From positions 1,240,001-1,304,000 of the forward strand of contig NZ_CP014159.1 in NCBI RefSeq assembly GCF_001543105.1: a DNA stretch of 64,000 nucleotides, given 5' to 3'. This DNA is from Aerococcus christensenii. Lineage in GTDB: Bacteria > Bacillota > Bacilli > Lactobacillales > Aerococcaceae. Shown in pieces: positions 51,290 through 59,280 of the stretch. A model generated the notes under the pieces. It was given only the letters and a program-made list of their open reading frames with translations, searched no databases and was not told the DNA's origin. Positions within the stretch are counted from its first letter, which is position 1. Each line of letters begins with the position of its first letter. Position numbers and translations under genes: made by a program.

Positions 51290-51839
51290 GAATTACTCCG
51301 GCTTGATATAAGCGGTCACAGATAAATTTAGCTAAGAAGCCGGTGAAGAAGAGGGCACTTATTATACGAACAATGAAGACTAAGATGATAATCTTTGGTT
51401 CCATTGTCCAGTAGTGATGACGTAATGCAGACCAAAGGAAGGTAACAACTCCGCAAAGAAAACCTGCAGTTAAGCTGGTCTTGTAACTATAATCTTTGTA
51501 ACCCTTGATGGCATAAGGAGCTTCAGCAGCCACCCCTTGAATAATTCCGGTAACGAAGACCATAGGCCCAAATGTACTTCCAAGTAAAACTTCAATTAAA
51601 GCAGCAATGACTTCGGTGATTGTACCAACAAAAGGACGTTTAATTAAATGAATAGCAACAATAGCAGCCATATACCAAATTCCATAACCGAATTCATACC
51701 CGATCATTCCAAGGCCTAGGGGAGTGAGAGCAGCAGTAATGGCAGTCCCTGTAACAGTTGTTCCAAAATAAATAATACCGAATACGACAGATAATAAGGC
51801 GGTAAAGACGTAATCTTTAGTAGTTAAATCTTTTTTCAT
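51270..51839 (-). CDS. ykoE: ECF transporter S component YkoE (HMP/thiamine specificity)
   Basis: About 189 residues with five to six membrane segments, beginning with MKKDLTTKDYVFTALLSVVFGIIYFGTT and including EFGYGIWYMAAIVAIHLIKRPFVGTITEVIAALIE and GIIQGVAAEAPYA, the YkoE pattern. It binds the pyrimidine part of thiamine (HMP or its amino form). Start at 51839 because GGAGG lies 8 bases upstream; a reading from 51854 would begin inside that site. Confidence 0.9.
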   Translation of the reverse strand: MKKDLTTKDYVFTALLSVVFGIIYFGTTVTGTAITAALTPLGLGMIGYEFGYGIWYMAAIVAIHLIKRPFVGTITEVIAALIEVLLGSTFGPMVFVTGIIQGVAAEAPYAIKGYKDYSYKTSLTAGFLCGVVTFLWSALRHHYWTMEPKIIILVFIVRIISALFFTGFLAKFICDRLYQAGVIHDDDEE

Positions 51840-51919
51840 AATAAATACCTCCAAAATAATTCAATTGAGCATGACAATAGACATAAGTTTGATATTTTGA
51901 CAGTAAAAAATTTTGACAA

Positions 51920-51968
51920 TAAAAAACCGCTTCCTTTCCCATGAAATTTCAAGGTGAAAGAAAGCAGC
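51920..51968 (-). terminator. Expression-platform terminator of the ykoE riboswitch
   Basis: On the minus strand a 13-bp stem GCTGCTTTCTTTC / GAAAGGAAGCGGT-type pairing with wobbles, and six T. Confidence 0.88.
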
Positions 51969-51988
51969 AAATTTACCGTCTCTTTAGA

Positions 51989-52060
51989 TTTTCCTACGCA
52001 ACCATAACGTTGATCAGGTACAGCGGGTATTAATCTCAGCCTTCAGGCACCCCGAATCTC
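51989..52060 (-). ncRNA. TPP riboswitch controlling ykoEDC
   Basis: On the minus strand: CGGGGTGCC, AAGGCTGAGATTAATACCCG, TACCTGATCAACG, TTATGGTTGCG and TAGGAAAA, i.e. the THI-box blocks in order with a shortened P3. It precedes a T-tailed terminator and ykoE. Confidence 0.94.
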
Positions 52061-52072
52061 ATTTTAATATGT

Positions 52073-52078
52073 ATTATA
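52073..52078 (-). promoter_or_regulatory. -10 element upstream of the ykoE riboswitch
   Basis: TATAAT on the minus strand 13 bases before the aptamer; TTGATA at 52099-52104 is the nearest -35 but the spacer is long (20). Confidence 0.5.
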
Positions 52079-52089
52079 ATATCATAAAA

Positions 52090-52103
52090 TGAAAGCGATA
52101 TCA
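52090..52103. promoter_or_regulatory. Candidate cre (CcpA) site
   Basis: TGAAAGCGATATCA fits the cre consensus TGNAANCGNWNNCA at every fixed position. It overlaps the -35 region of the ykoEDC promoter, the position where CcpA represses. Confidence 0.55.
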
Positions 52104-52104
52104 A

Positions 52105-52528
52105 ATTTTATCTTGCAAAGTAGTAAAAAAATCTAGTGTAGCTTTATACATGAAGGTAACTGAATACAAGTATAAAGCTGTACTGATATATACTCTCAAC
52201 GTTCACTAAAAGATATTTCAAAATCTTTCATAGTACAGTTTGGATTTTACAAACTTTTATAACTTTTCCTCTATCTGCTTCCTCTCTTTGAAAATAGAGA
52301 ACTTCACCACATTATTAGCGAAAAGAAACGTCTATACTTTATTGCTAAAATATAGACGTTTTTTTAAACTATTTAAAAGATATATTCTTAATGAAATTGT
52401 ACAAGTATATTTATGGAAAAACAATTTGATGTGAAAGAAAATTAAAAATGTTATGATGATAAAGTCAGCTGCTTTTAACAACGATGAAAAAATAATTTTT
52501 GGAGACAAAGTAATAAGATTTCGAACTA
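52105..52528 (+). ncRNA. Gene-free stretch with two hairpins, possible small RNA
   Basis: No supported gene. It has a 10-bp inverted repeat AGCTTTATAC (52140-52149) / GTATAAAGCT (52170-52179). Further on is a strong plus-strand terminator: an 11-bp perfect stem AAACGTCTATA / TATAGACGTTT plus further T (52326-52365). No gene precedes that terminator on the plus strand (ykoE points away), so it may end a small transcript that starts in 52150-52250. 52366-52528 is AT-rich with nothing recognisable. Confidence 0.4.
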
Positions 52529-53080
52529 TTATGTATGAGTATTGTTTCTTTTTAACTCATCTTTAAGATGTTCGAGTAAGGTGGTTGTTCCTTGATCAAT
52601 AAGGGAATAAGTCGTTTGAAAATCTTTGGTAACCGTAGGATCTAAGATATCTTGATGATCCGGAAGAAATTGACTAAAGGGATAAACATGTGAAAGATTT
52701 TCCTCACCTAAACGCTCTAAGGTCGCTTGATAGATGTTTTGATCCATGCAGAGGATATAATCAAAGCGCTGTCCATCTTCTTTTAAAAGGAGACGGCTAG
52801 TCATTCTTTGCGTAGAGATGCCTTTTGATTTGAGGAGATGTTCCACCCGAATATCTGGGTGGGCGCCGTTACGCCAATTCTCAATAGAGGCAGAATCCAC
52901 TGTGATAAATTGAGAAAGATGAGCGGATTTCACCTTTTCTCTTAATAAAGCTTCTGCCATAGGAGAACGACAAATATTCGCTAAACAGATAAAAAGAACG
53001 TGAATGTGGTTGGGATGGGACCAGAACAAGAACTTATGGAGAAGGGCTTGGTAGGTCCGGGAAAGGGCTGCTTTTTTCAT
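52529..53080 (-). CDS. Low-molecular-weight protein tyrosine phosphatase
   Basis: A 183-residue phosphatase with the CX5R loop CLANICRS (residues about 33-40), the following MAEALLREKV helix and the general-acid Asp in DILDPTVTKDF near the end. The N-terminal 25 residues are an extension beyond the usual start of the fold. It dephosphorylates Tyr or Arg residues; capsule kinases and arginine-phosphorylated proteins are known partners in Firmicutes, but no partner is encoded here. Its ATG overlaps the stop of the HAD gene (TAATG). Confidence 0.9.
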   Translation of the reverse strand: MKKAALSRTYQALLHKFLFWSHPNHIHVLFICLANICRSPMAEALLREKVKSAHLSQFITVDSASIENWRNGAHPDIRVEHLLKSKGISTQRMTSRLLLKEDGQRFDYILCMDQNIYQATLERLGEENLSHVYPFSQFLPDHQDILDPTVTKDFQTTYSLIDQGTTTLLEHLKDELKRNNTHT

Positions 53081-53976
53081 TAGAAGAACTGCCAGAGACT
53101 TTCACTGTGAGTGAGTTTGAGGGCCTTTTGAATAGCTTTAGCTACACCGCCTTCATTATTGCTGGCTGTTTGATATTTGGCAGCTTGTTTGACTTCTTCT
53201 TCAGCATTGCCCATAGCAAAGCTGTAACCAGCTAAGCGAATCATTTGGATATCATTCAGATTATCTCCGATCGTCATGATATTTTCAGGGTGGTAACCGT
53301 GAGCGTGACAGTAGGAGGCAACGGCTTCTCCTTTGTTGGCACGAGTGGCTGAAACTTCTAGATTAGAGTAAAAAGAGGAAGTCGTGGCAATATCCCAATA
53401 GGTATTATTGAGTTCTTCAGCTAAGGGTGAGAGAACTTGGTTTCCTCCTTCGTGAATGAAGACGATCTTTAAGATATGTTGACCTTGTTGATCAATCAAA
53501 TCTGTTAAATCATCAAGATACTCAACAGAGGTAACGACAGCCGCTTGAGCGGCCCGTTTTTCAATTTCTTCTCGCGAGAGGTCTGGAGAGTGTTGTTGAA
53601 TGACATCTGCAATGTAACTGAGACGGTACTGCTTAGAATTGGAGTAAACGTTTTTAGCAGTCATGGCTTCCATGTAATAGCCGTTATTTTGACCATATTG
53701 AATAATAGAGCGAGCAGTAGAATCGTTAAGGGCGATTTCATATTGAACTTTGCCATCACGATCAAATAGGATGGCTCCATTTAAACCAATAATCGGACAG
53801 CGGATGCCGGCTTTATCGAGGACGACTTGGGCTTCTTTGAAATTTCTTCCAGTTGCCACGATAAAAGGAATGCCTAAAGAATAGGTGTGCATAATAGCTT
53901 CAATATTATCAGGATGGACTTGCAATTGACCATTTAATAAGGTACCATCCATATCGGAAACAATGAGTTCTAACAT
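53080..53976 (-). CDS. Cof-type HAD phosphatase
   Basis: A 298-residue class IIb HAD: VSDMDGTLLNG, VATGRNFKEA, a middle cap domain, Lys in ATRANKGEAVA and MTIGDNLNDIQMIRLAGYSFAMGNA. It probably acts on sugar phosphates or cofactors. It is the first gene of a two-gene unit with the tyrosine phosphatase. Confidence 0.9.
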   Translation of the reverse strand: MLELIVSDMDGTLLNGQLQVHPDNIEAIMHTYSLGIPFIVATGRNFKEAQVVLDKAGIRCPIIGLNGAILFDRDGKVQYEIALNDSTARSIIQYGQNNGYYMEAMTAKNVYSNSKQYRLSYIADVIQQHSPDLSREEIEKRAAQAAVVTSVEYLDDLTDLIDQQGQHILKIVFIHEGGNQVLSPLAEELNNTYWDIATTSSFYSNLEVSATRANKGEAVASYCHAHGYHPENIMTIGDNLNDIQMIRLAGYSFAMGNAEEEVKQAAKYQTASNNEGGVAKAIQKALKLTHSESLWQFF

Positions 53977-54076
53977 ACTTACTCCTTCTGTTCATTAAAA
54001 AGTTTTCTAACTTTATCTATTGTATCAAACTCCCCACCGATTAACTAGACTTAAACGATTAGAAAGGGTGATTCCT

Positions 54077-54754
54077 ATGTCGATATTTATTGAAAATTCT
54101 TGGCAAGAACACTTAGAACCGGTTTTTCAAAGTGAGACATACAAAAATTTACATAACTTCTTAAAGCAAGAATATGCGCAGTGGACGATTTATCCAGATA
54201 TGTGGCATATTTATGAAGCTTTTCGCTTAACGCCGTTCGAAAAAGTAAAAGTAGTTATTTTAGGACAAGATCCTTACCATGAGCCCCATCAAGCGCATGG
54301 ACTTAGTTTCTCTGTTCAAAAGGGAGTGGCTATTCCTCCTTCATTAGTGAATATTTACAAAGAATTAGCGGATGATGTAGGCTTTCATCCAGTCTCGCAT
54401 GGGGATCTGACAGAATGGGCAGAACAGGGAGTCCTTTTGTTGAACTCTGTTTTAACTGTTCGGAAAGGTCAAGCTTATTCGCATAGGGGGAGAGGTTGGG
54501 AAGAATTGACAGATTTTGCGATTCAAGAATTGAATAAGCAAGATCATCGCGTTGTGTTTATTTTATGGGGAGGTGCTGCTAGACAAAAGCGTCGACTCAT
54601 TGATGAATCGAAACATGCCGTCTTAACTTCTCCTCATCCTAGTCCTTTATCAGCCTATCGGGGATTTTTTGGATCGAAGCCATTCTCTAAAACCAACCAA
54701 ATCTTAATAGCCAGTGGTCAAACGCCCATTCAATGGCAACTCTCCGAAAAATAG
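54077..54754 (+). CDS. ung: Uracil-DNA glycosylase
   Basis: A 225-residue family 1 UDG: water-activating motif [36 protein letters not shown], and [13 protein letters not shown] with the minor-groove His. It removes uracil from DNA. ATG at 54077 follows AGAAAGGG; the in-frame ATG at 54020 has no site. Confidence 0.96.
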   Translation: MSIFIENSWQEHLEPVFQSETYKNLHNFLKQEYAQWTIYPDMWHIYEAFRLTPFEKVKVVILGQDPYHEPHQAHGLSFSVQKGVAIPPSLVNIYKELADDVGFHPVSHGDLTEWAEQGVLLLNSVLTVRKGQAYSHRGRGWEELTDFAIQELNKQDHRVVFILWGGAARQKRRLIDESKHAVLTSPHPSPLSAYRGFFGSKPFSKTNQILIASGQTPIQWQLSEK

Positions 54755-54762
54755 TCCTAACT

Positions 54763-54808
54763 AAAAAAGCTAAGCGAAATCCTTGAAAGGAGATCGTTTA
54801 GCTTTTTT
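54763..54808. terminator. Bidirectional terminator between ung and the hydrolase gene
   Basis: 15-bp stem AAAAAAGCTAAGCGA / TCGTTTAGCTTTTTT with one wobble. Confidence 0.92.
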
Positions 54809-54816
54809 GTTAGGAA

Positions 54817-55791
54817 TTAATGGAAGAAGGTAAAGGGATAAGGCAGATTCTTTTCCAGGACATAGGAGAGGTTGGAGATCCAAGTTAGAATATCTTGATA
54901 GACAACTTCTTCGTGGTCATAGAGGAATAATTCGTGCCCACGTTCTTGATATAATTCGAAGCGCACATTTTGAAAATTGGCAGATTTAAAATCTTCATAG
55001 AGATTGCGTTGAAAGGTGAAGGGACTAATCATGGGATCGAGGGCACCGTGCATCACGAAAAAGGGAAGATTTTTGCGAATCCCTCTTGACCAACTTTTGC
55101 TAGTAGCCGCATAAGCGAGACGGATGAGATGGGAAAAGCCATCGTTGGTGAAGGCAAAGCCGTCTAAGGGAGGGGTGATGTTTTCGTCAGGATGAGGATA
55201 CCAGTAACGGTAGATTCTTTCCTGATATTCATTTCTTTGTTTGATCTGTTTGACGCCTAATCCGCCAAATAAAGCGCGGTGGAGGAAGTAATTCGTGGCT
55301 TTAGGATCGAGGGGGTCAAGAATGGGCTGAGCGAGTCGACCAAATGATATCCAGTATTCATGAGCACTTGTCCCAGAAAGAATAACGCCATCGATTTCAG
55401 TGCTATATTTTTTGAGGAAAAGGCGAGTGACATAGGAACCCATCGAATGTCCCAGAATAATGTAGGGAAGGTGGGGATAGCGCCTTTTAACTTTTTGAAT
55501 CACTTGGTGGAGATCATCGACCATCACTGTTTGACTATCGATATTTCCAAAGTAACCCAGTTCTCCTCGACTTCGTGCGGCGGGTCCGTGTCCAACCTGG
55601 TCATGGCAGACAAAAACAATGCCCTTTTTTGCAAACCATTCTCCCATAGGCTTATAACGAAGGGCGTGTTCAGACATTCCGTGAACGTAGTGAAGAATAG
55701 CCTTGGGAGCTTGGCCACTTGGAAAGATATAGTAGTCAATAGGATAGTGTGTGGGAGAGTTAGAAATGAGATCATCGTTATGTTGATACAT
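54817..55791 (-). CDS. Alpha/beta hydrolase (monoacylglycerol lipase-like, Hydrolase_4)
   Basis: About 324 residues with the nucleophile elbow GHSMGSYVTR, an early HGMSEHALRY oxyanion segment, the Asp in HGALDPMIS and the catalytic His in RGHELFLYD. The family hydrolyses monoacylglycerols and related esters (lysophospholipase/PldB-like). The start at 55791 is set by AGGAGG 6 bases upstream on the minus strand; a longer frame to 55878 would add a hydrophobic N-terminus but has no site. No signal peptide in the chosen form. Confidence 0.87.
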   Translation of the reverse strand: MYQHNDDLISNSPTHYPIDYYIFPSGQAPKAILHYVHGMSEHALRYKPMGEWFAKKGIVFVCHDQVGHGPAARSRGELGYFGNIDSQTVMVDDLHQVIQKVKRRYPHLPYIILGHSMGSYVTRLFLKKYSTEIDGVILSGTSAHEYWISFGRLAQPILDPLDPKATNYFLHRALFGGLGVKQIKQRNEYQERIYRYWYPHPDENITPPLDGFAFTNDGFSHLIRLAYAATSKSWSRGIRKNLPFFVMHGALDPMISPFTFQRNLYEDFKSANFQNVRFELYQERGHELFLYDHEEVVYQDILTWISNLSYVLEKNLPYPFTFFH

Positions 55792-55861
55792 AAGGGGCCT
55801 CCTTTTTTTTATAAGAGATGTGATAAATAGTGATGAAAAAATAAGGAAAACGAATGATGTA

Positions 55862-55909
55862 AAAATCGCATGAAACAAACTTCTTATGGAGAGGGTTTCA
55901 TGCGATTTT
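55862..55909 (-). terminator. Terminator of the recU-pbp1A operon
   Basis: Perfect 15-bp stem AAAATCGCATGAAAC / GTTTCATGCGATTTT; on the minus strand it runs into TTTTT. Confidence 0.9.
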
Positions 55910-55944
55910 ATAGAGTCACTGTTTGGTGAGAGTTATTGAGAAAC

Positions 55945-58350
55945 TTAGGCTGCGGGTTGGGCCGTTGCTTGACCTCCTCCAGTAGTCCCTGGGCTAGGGG
56001 ATGGAGGAGCTGTTCGACTAGGAGTTCTTCCTCCTGAAGTTCCTGGGCTTGGAGAGGTTGGGTCGTTGTCTGAAGCATTTTCCTGTGGATTTCTTCGCTT
56101 AGGTTTGGAACTTGGTCCTTGGCTTTTTTCCGAATCACCTTTTTCAATATCGTCTACGGATCCTCGGTGTTCTTTATTGTTGAAGGAGGTGTCTTCGGAA
56201 TAAGAGAATCCAGAATCATTGATATCCGCTAGATCGCTCTTGCCTTCTACAATTTTCTTATAAAGATTTTCATTAATTAAATCCGTTATTCGAGAGCTGG
56301 ATGGGGTGCTGGTAGTAGCAGCTCGGAGAGGATGAGAATTGAAAACAAGAGGGACTTTATGAACAGTGGAAGGCATTTCCCAATCGGTACTTGGTTTCCG
56401 TTTTTCCATGTAGTCCATGATGCGCCGATAGAGGTTATCAGCGATTTGTTGTTGAGATTGATTGAGGTAACCATTGGGTTGGAAAGGTTCATCATGTCCG
56501 GTCCAAACAACCACAGAATGGTTTTTGGTATAACCAGATGCCCAGTGATCAGGAACAGCACCGCTTGGAATTCTCAATTGTCGCATTTGCTGTTCACTAT
56601 AGTTGGTGGTCCCTGTTTTACCGGCTTCGTTAAGACTACCGTTATGAATCCAAGAAGAGAGGCCAGATTTAAAGGTATCTTTTAAGATAGAGGTAATCAT
56701 ATAAGCTGTTGATTCTCGCATAGCTTGAGTGGATTTGCCTTTGACCGTAATTTTATCTCCATTAATCGTTGTAAAATAATTTACGGCTTTCGGTTGAGTG
56801 TAACGTCCGCTGTTCCCGAAGGAAGCATAGGCGGCGTTGAGTTGTAGAGGGGTAATTTCTCCACCGATGGCATTGGATTCATAGACACCCTTGCCGTCAT
56901 TAAGGATGATGCCTAATTTCTTCAAAAATTCGTCAGATTTAGCTGCACTGACGGCTTTGAAGACTTTGATCGCTGGAATGTTTCTTGAATTCTTCAAGGC
57001 ATCTCTTAGCGTAATTGTTCCCTTATATTGGCGGTCCCAGTTGAAGACTTCCGAGCCATCGGAATATTTAAATGGCTTATCGTCTTCTGTTTGACCAGGT
57101 GAATAGTCTAGGTATTCAAAGGCAGGAGCATAATCAGCGAGTGGTTTAATAGAAGAACCCACAGAACGATTCAATTGCGTAGCGCGATTATAACCTAATT
57201 GGCTGTCTAAGTGACGACCTCCAAACATAGCTAAGATATGACTGTTTGAAGTGTCAAGCACTGTAACGGCTGTTTGAATTTTGTCGTTTGAAAAGAGGGC
57301 ATGAGAAGGATCTTCAGCTGTTTTATGAAGATATTGTTGAGCATCCATATCTAAGTGAGTATAGACTTTTAAGCCATCTGAATAGAGATCATATCCTGCA
57401 TCTTTGACATCTTGAGCCACTTGTTGCATGTAGGCATCTAACATCAGTTTTTGTTGAGTGGCTCCTTTATCTTCTTTGGCTAGAGGAAGTAATCCGTGAT
57501 TAATCGGTTCTTGAATCGCTTTTTCGTAGTCACTTTTTGAAATTTTTTTGTTATCGAGCATAGCGTAGAGAACGGTGTCTCGCCGATTTTTAGCTTGTTC
57601 GGGATGCGTGTAAGGGTCATAGTCGTTTGGCGCTTGTGGCATGCCGGCTAAAAGGGCAGTCTGATCTAAGGATAAGTCTTTTAAAGGCTTGCCATAGTAG
57701 ATTTTAGAAGCTGTCCCTATCCCATAGATGCTATTTGCCATATAAACTTTGTTGATATAGTACTCGAAAATTTCTTTCTTGGTGTAGTCACCTTCGAGCT
57801 GAAGAGAGAGCCACATTTCTTGAACCTTTCTCTTGTAAGTTCTGTCTGCATTTTTTGTAGAAAAGACAGAGAGTTTGACAAGTTGTTGGGTGAGGGTAGA
57901 TCCTCCTTGAGAAATTCCCCCAGCACGTAAGTTAGCGAGGAAAGAGCTCCCGATTCGAATGGGGTCAATCCCGTGATGCTTGAGAAAGCGGCGGTCTTCA
58001 ATAGAAGTCACTGCATCAAAAATTTGATTAGAAATTTCATCTTCGCCGACTAAGATACGGTCGGCATGGTTAGTAGTATAGACCTCTTTGCCTTTACTAT
58101 CGAAGACGATTGAGGCTGTAGAACCTTGGAGATCTGCCTCAGTCAAGGATGGAGAAGTAAAAATCCAAAAGAGACTTAAAATAAGAAGAAATCCGATAAG
58201 GCAACCCAAAACGCCTAAGATAGCAGTCATGATTTTCTTCTTGAGACTAAAATGAGCGGTTTGGTTGAATTTCTCTTTTAAAGAAGAGACAAAGCTTTCC
58301 TTTTGATGATGATGTCTAGTTCGTCTAGTCGGTGGTAATTGTTGAGACAA
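55945..58350 (-). CDS. ponA: Class A penicillin-binding protein 1A
   Basis: An 801-residue bifunctional PBP. A basic cytoplasmic N-terminus and one membrane helix (about 38-65) come first, then the GT51 transglycosylase (EDRRFLKHHGIDPIR, GGSTLTQQLVKLS, RKVQEMWLSLQLE) and the transpeptidase with SxxK in GSSIKPL (near 397), SRN in KNSRNIPA and KTGTTN (near 590). The tail of about 120 residues is Ser/Pro/Gly/Thr-rich, low complexity. It polymerises and cross-links peptidoglycan. It follows recU by 19 bases, the normal recU-ponA order of Firmicutes. Confidence 0.95.
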   Translation of the reverse strand: MSQQLPPTRRTRHHHQKESFVSSLKEKFNQTAHFSLKKKIMTAILGVLGCLIGFLLILSLFWIFTSPSLTEADLQGSTASIVFDSKGKEVYTTNHADRILVGEDEISNQIFDAVTSIEDRRFLKHHGIDPIRIGSSFLANLRAGGISQGGSTLTQQLVKLSVFSTKNADRTYKRKVQEMWLSLQLEGDYTKKEIFEYYINKVYMANSIYGIGTASKIYYGKPLKDLSLDQTALLAGMPQAPNDYDPYTHPEQAKNRRDTVLYAMLDNKKISKSDYEKAIQEPINHGLLPLAKEDKGATQQKLMLDAYMQQVAQDVKDAGYDLYSDGLKVYTHLDMDAQQYLHKTAEDPSHALFSNDKIQTAVTVLDTSNSHILAMFGGRHLDSQLGYNRATQLNRSVGSSIKPLADYAPAFEYLDYSPGQTEDDKPFKYSDGSEVFNWDRQYKGTITLRDALKNSRNIPAIKVFKAVSAAKSDEFLKKLGIILNDGKGVYESNAIGGEITPLQLNAAYASFGNSGRYTQPKAVNYFTTINGDKITVKGKSTQAMRESTAYMITSILKDTFKSGLSSWIHNGSLNEAGKTGTTNYSEQQMRQLRIPSGAVPDHWASGYTKNHSVVVWTGHDEPFQPNGYLNQSQQQIADNLYRRIMDYMEKRKPSTDWEMPSTVHKVPLVFNSHPLRAATTSTPSSSRITDLINENLYKKIVEGKSDLADINDSGFSYSEDTSFNNKEHRGSVDDIEKGDSEKSQGPSSKPKRRNPQENASDNDPTSPSPGTSGGRTPSRTAPPSPSPGTTGGGQATAQPAA

Positions 58351-58369
58351 TTCATTTCACTTCCTTATA

Positions 58370-58993
58370 TTATTTAGAATTATGGTTAAAAGATTGGAGA
58401 TATTGGTCGAGAGCCGATAAGTAATCTAAAGCTGGAAACCCACAAGAAGGAATCAAATAGCCTTCCTTTTGAATCTTCTTTAAAGGAATAGAAGCTACTT
58501 GGTGATTTTCAAAGGCTGACCAATCCTCTTTGAGAGAGTCATAGGGATAGAGATAAGTTTCTCCCAAAGGAGTGAAGTGTAAGATAGCAAATGTAATGCC
58601 ACCTTGCTCTTGACATCTTCCCATATGACGGATTTGATGGGGATGAAAATTGTTCAAGGAGAATCTTGTTTTTAGATTCGCTTGTTTGGCCTCAAAATCG
58701 ATGTAGTAACTTTTGTAGACACCATTATAATCAGTGGTTGAAGCTTGACGGTAGTAAGCTTCTGTGATTTTGGCTTGACTTCGTTTAGGATAATCGACTT
58801 TAACGACTTGGATAGGCGTTGGTTTTTTATAAACAACTGCCATGTGATGATCTAAGTACCATTGATTAGAGAGATTTAATAATTTCTCTAGATTCATGCC
58901 GCGATTAGCAAAAGTACTGACCGGTTGATTGACTTTTAAGGGAAGAGAACTACTGGTGTGCGCAGTATATTTTTTCCCATTAGGATAGTGCAT
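58370..58993 (-). CDS. recU: Holliday junction resolvase RecU
   Basis: A 207-residue RecU: N-terminal YPNGK, the FANRGMNLEKLLNLSNQWYL helix, active-site acids in VDYP and YYIDFEAKQ (Glu-x-Lys), and the Q-x-R-x-M-G helix HPHQIRHMGRCQEQGG. It cuts Holliday junctions and aids chromosome segregation. First gene of the operon with pbp1A; a TATAAT on the minus strand at 59012-59017 is 19 bases before its start. Confidence 0.95.
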   Translation of the reverse strand: MHYPNGKKYTAHTSSSLPLKVNQPVSTFANRGMNLEKLLNLSNQWYLDHHMAVVYKKPTPIQVVKVDYPKRSQAKITEAYYRQASTTDYNGVYKSYYIDFEAKQANLKTRFSLNNFHPHQIRHMGRCQEQGGITFAILHFTPLGETYLYPYDSLKEDWSAFENHQVASIPLKKIQKEGYLIPSCGFPALDYLSALDQYLQSFNHNSK

Positions 58994-59074
58994 ACAATCC
59001 CTCCTTGTAACATTATAAGTATAACAAAAAATGGCAATGAATAGAATATATCCTTTAATTATTAAGGAGATTTA

Positions 59075-59149
59075 ATGCTTTCTAAAACAAAAAAAGGAAA
59101 GGAGAGAGGGTCTATTGAAAAGAAGAGATTCGAGGTGAATAATTCTTAA
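59075..59149 (+). CDS. Possible 24-residue small protein
   Basis: ATG 5 bases after AAGGAG, then 24 codons, MLSKTKKGKERGSIEKKRFE and four more residues, ending in TAA. Lys/Arg-rich, no signal or membrane segment. It lies in the ~290-base gap between recU and tig. The ribosome binding site is the only positive evidence; chance is possible. Confidence 0.3.
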   Translation: MLSKTKKGKERGSIEKKRFEVNNS

Positions 59150-59175
59150 GAAGGACTGTAAAAAAGTGAAGATTA

Positions 59176-59205
59176 TTGGACAAATTTAGGAATTTAGTGT
59201 AATAT
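59176..59205 (+). promoter_or_regulatory. Promoter of tig
   Basis: TTGGAC, 18-base spacer, TAATAT; a small hairpin TTAATC / GATTAA with five T lies in the leader (59221-59242). Confidence 0.6.
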
Positions 59206-59280
59206 AACAAAACGTGTAGATTAATCTTCAGGATTAATTTTTATGAACAATAAATTTACTATAGTTAGGGGAATGACAGC

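Noticed and set aside
52240-52434. 64-residue plus-strand frame in the gap after the ykoE riboswitch
   Set aside because: It runs through a strong intrinsic terminator, has no ribosome binding site and its composition is simply AT-rich.
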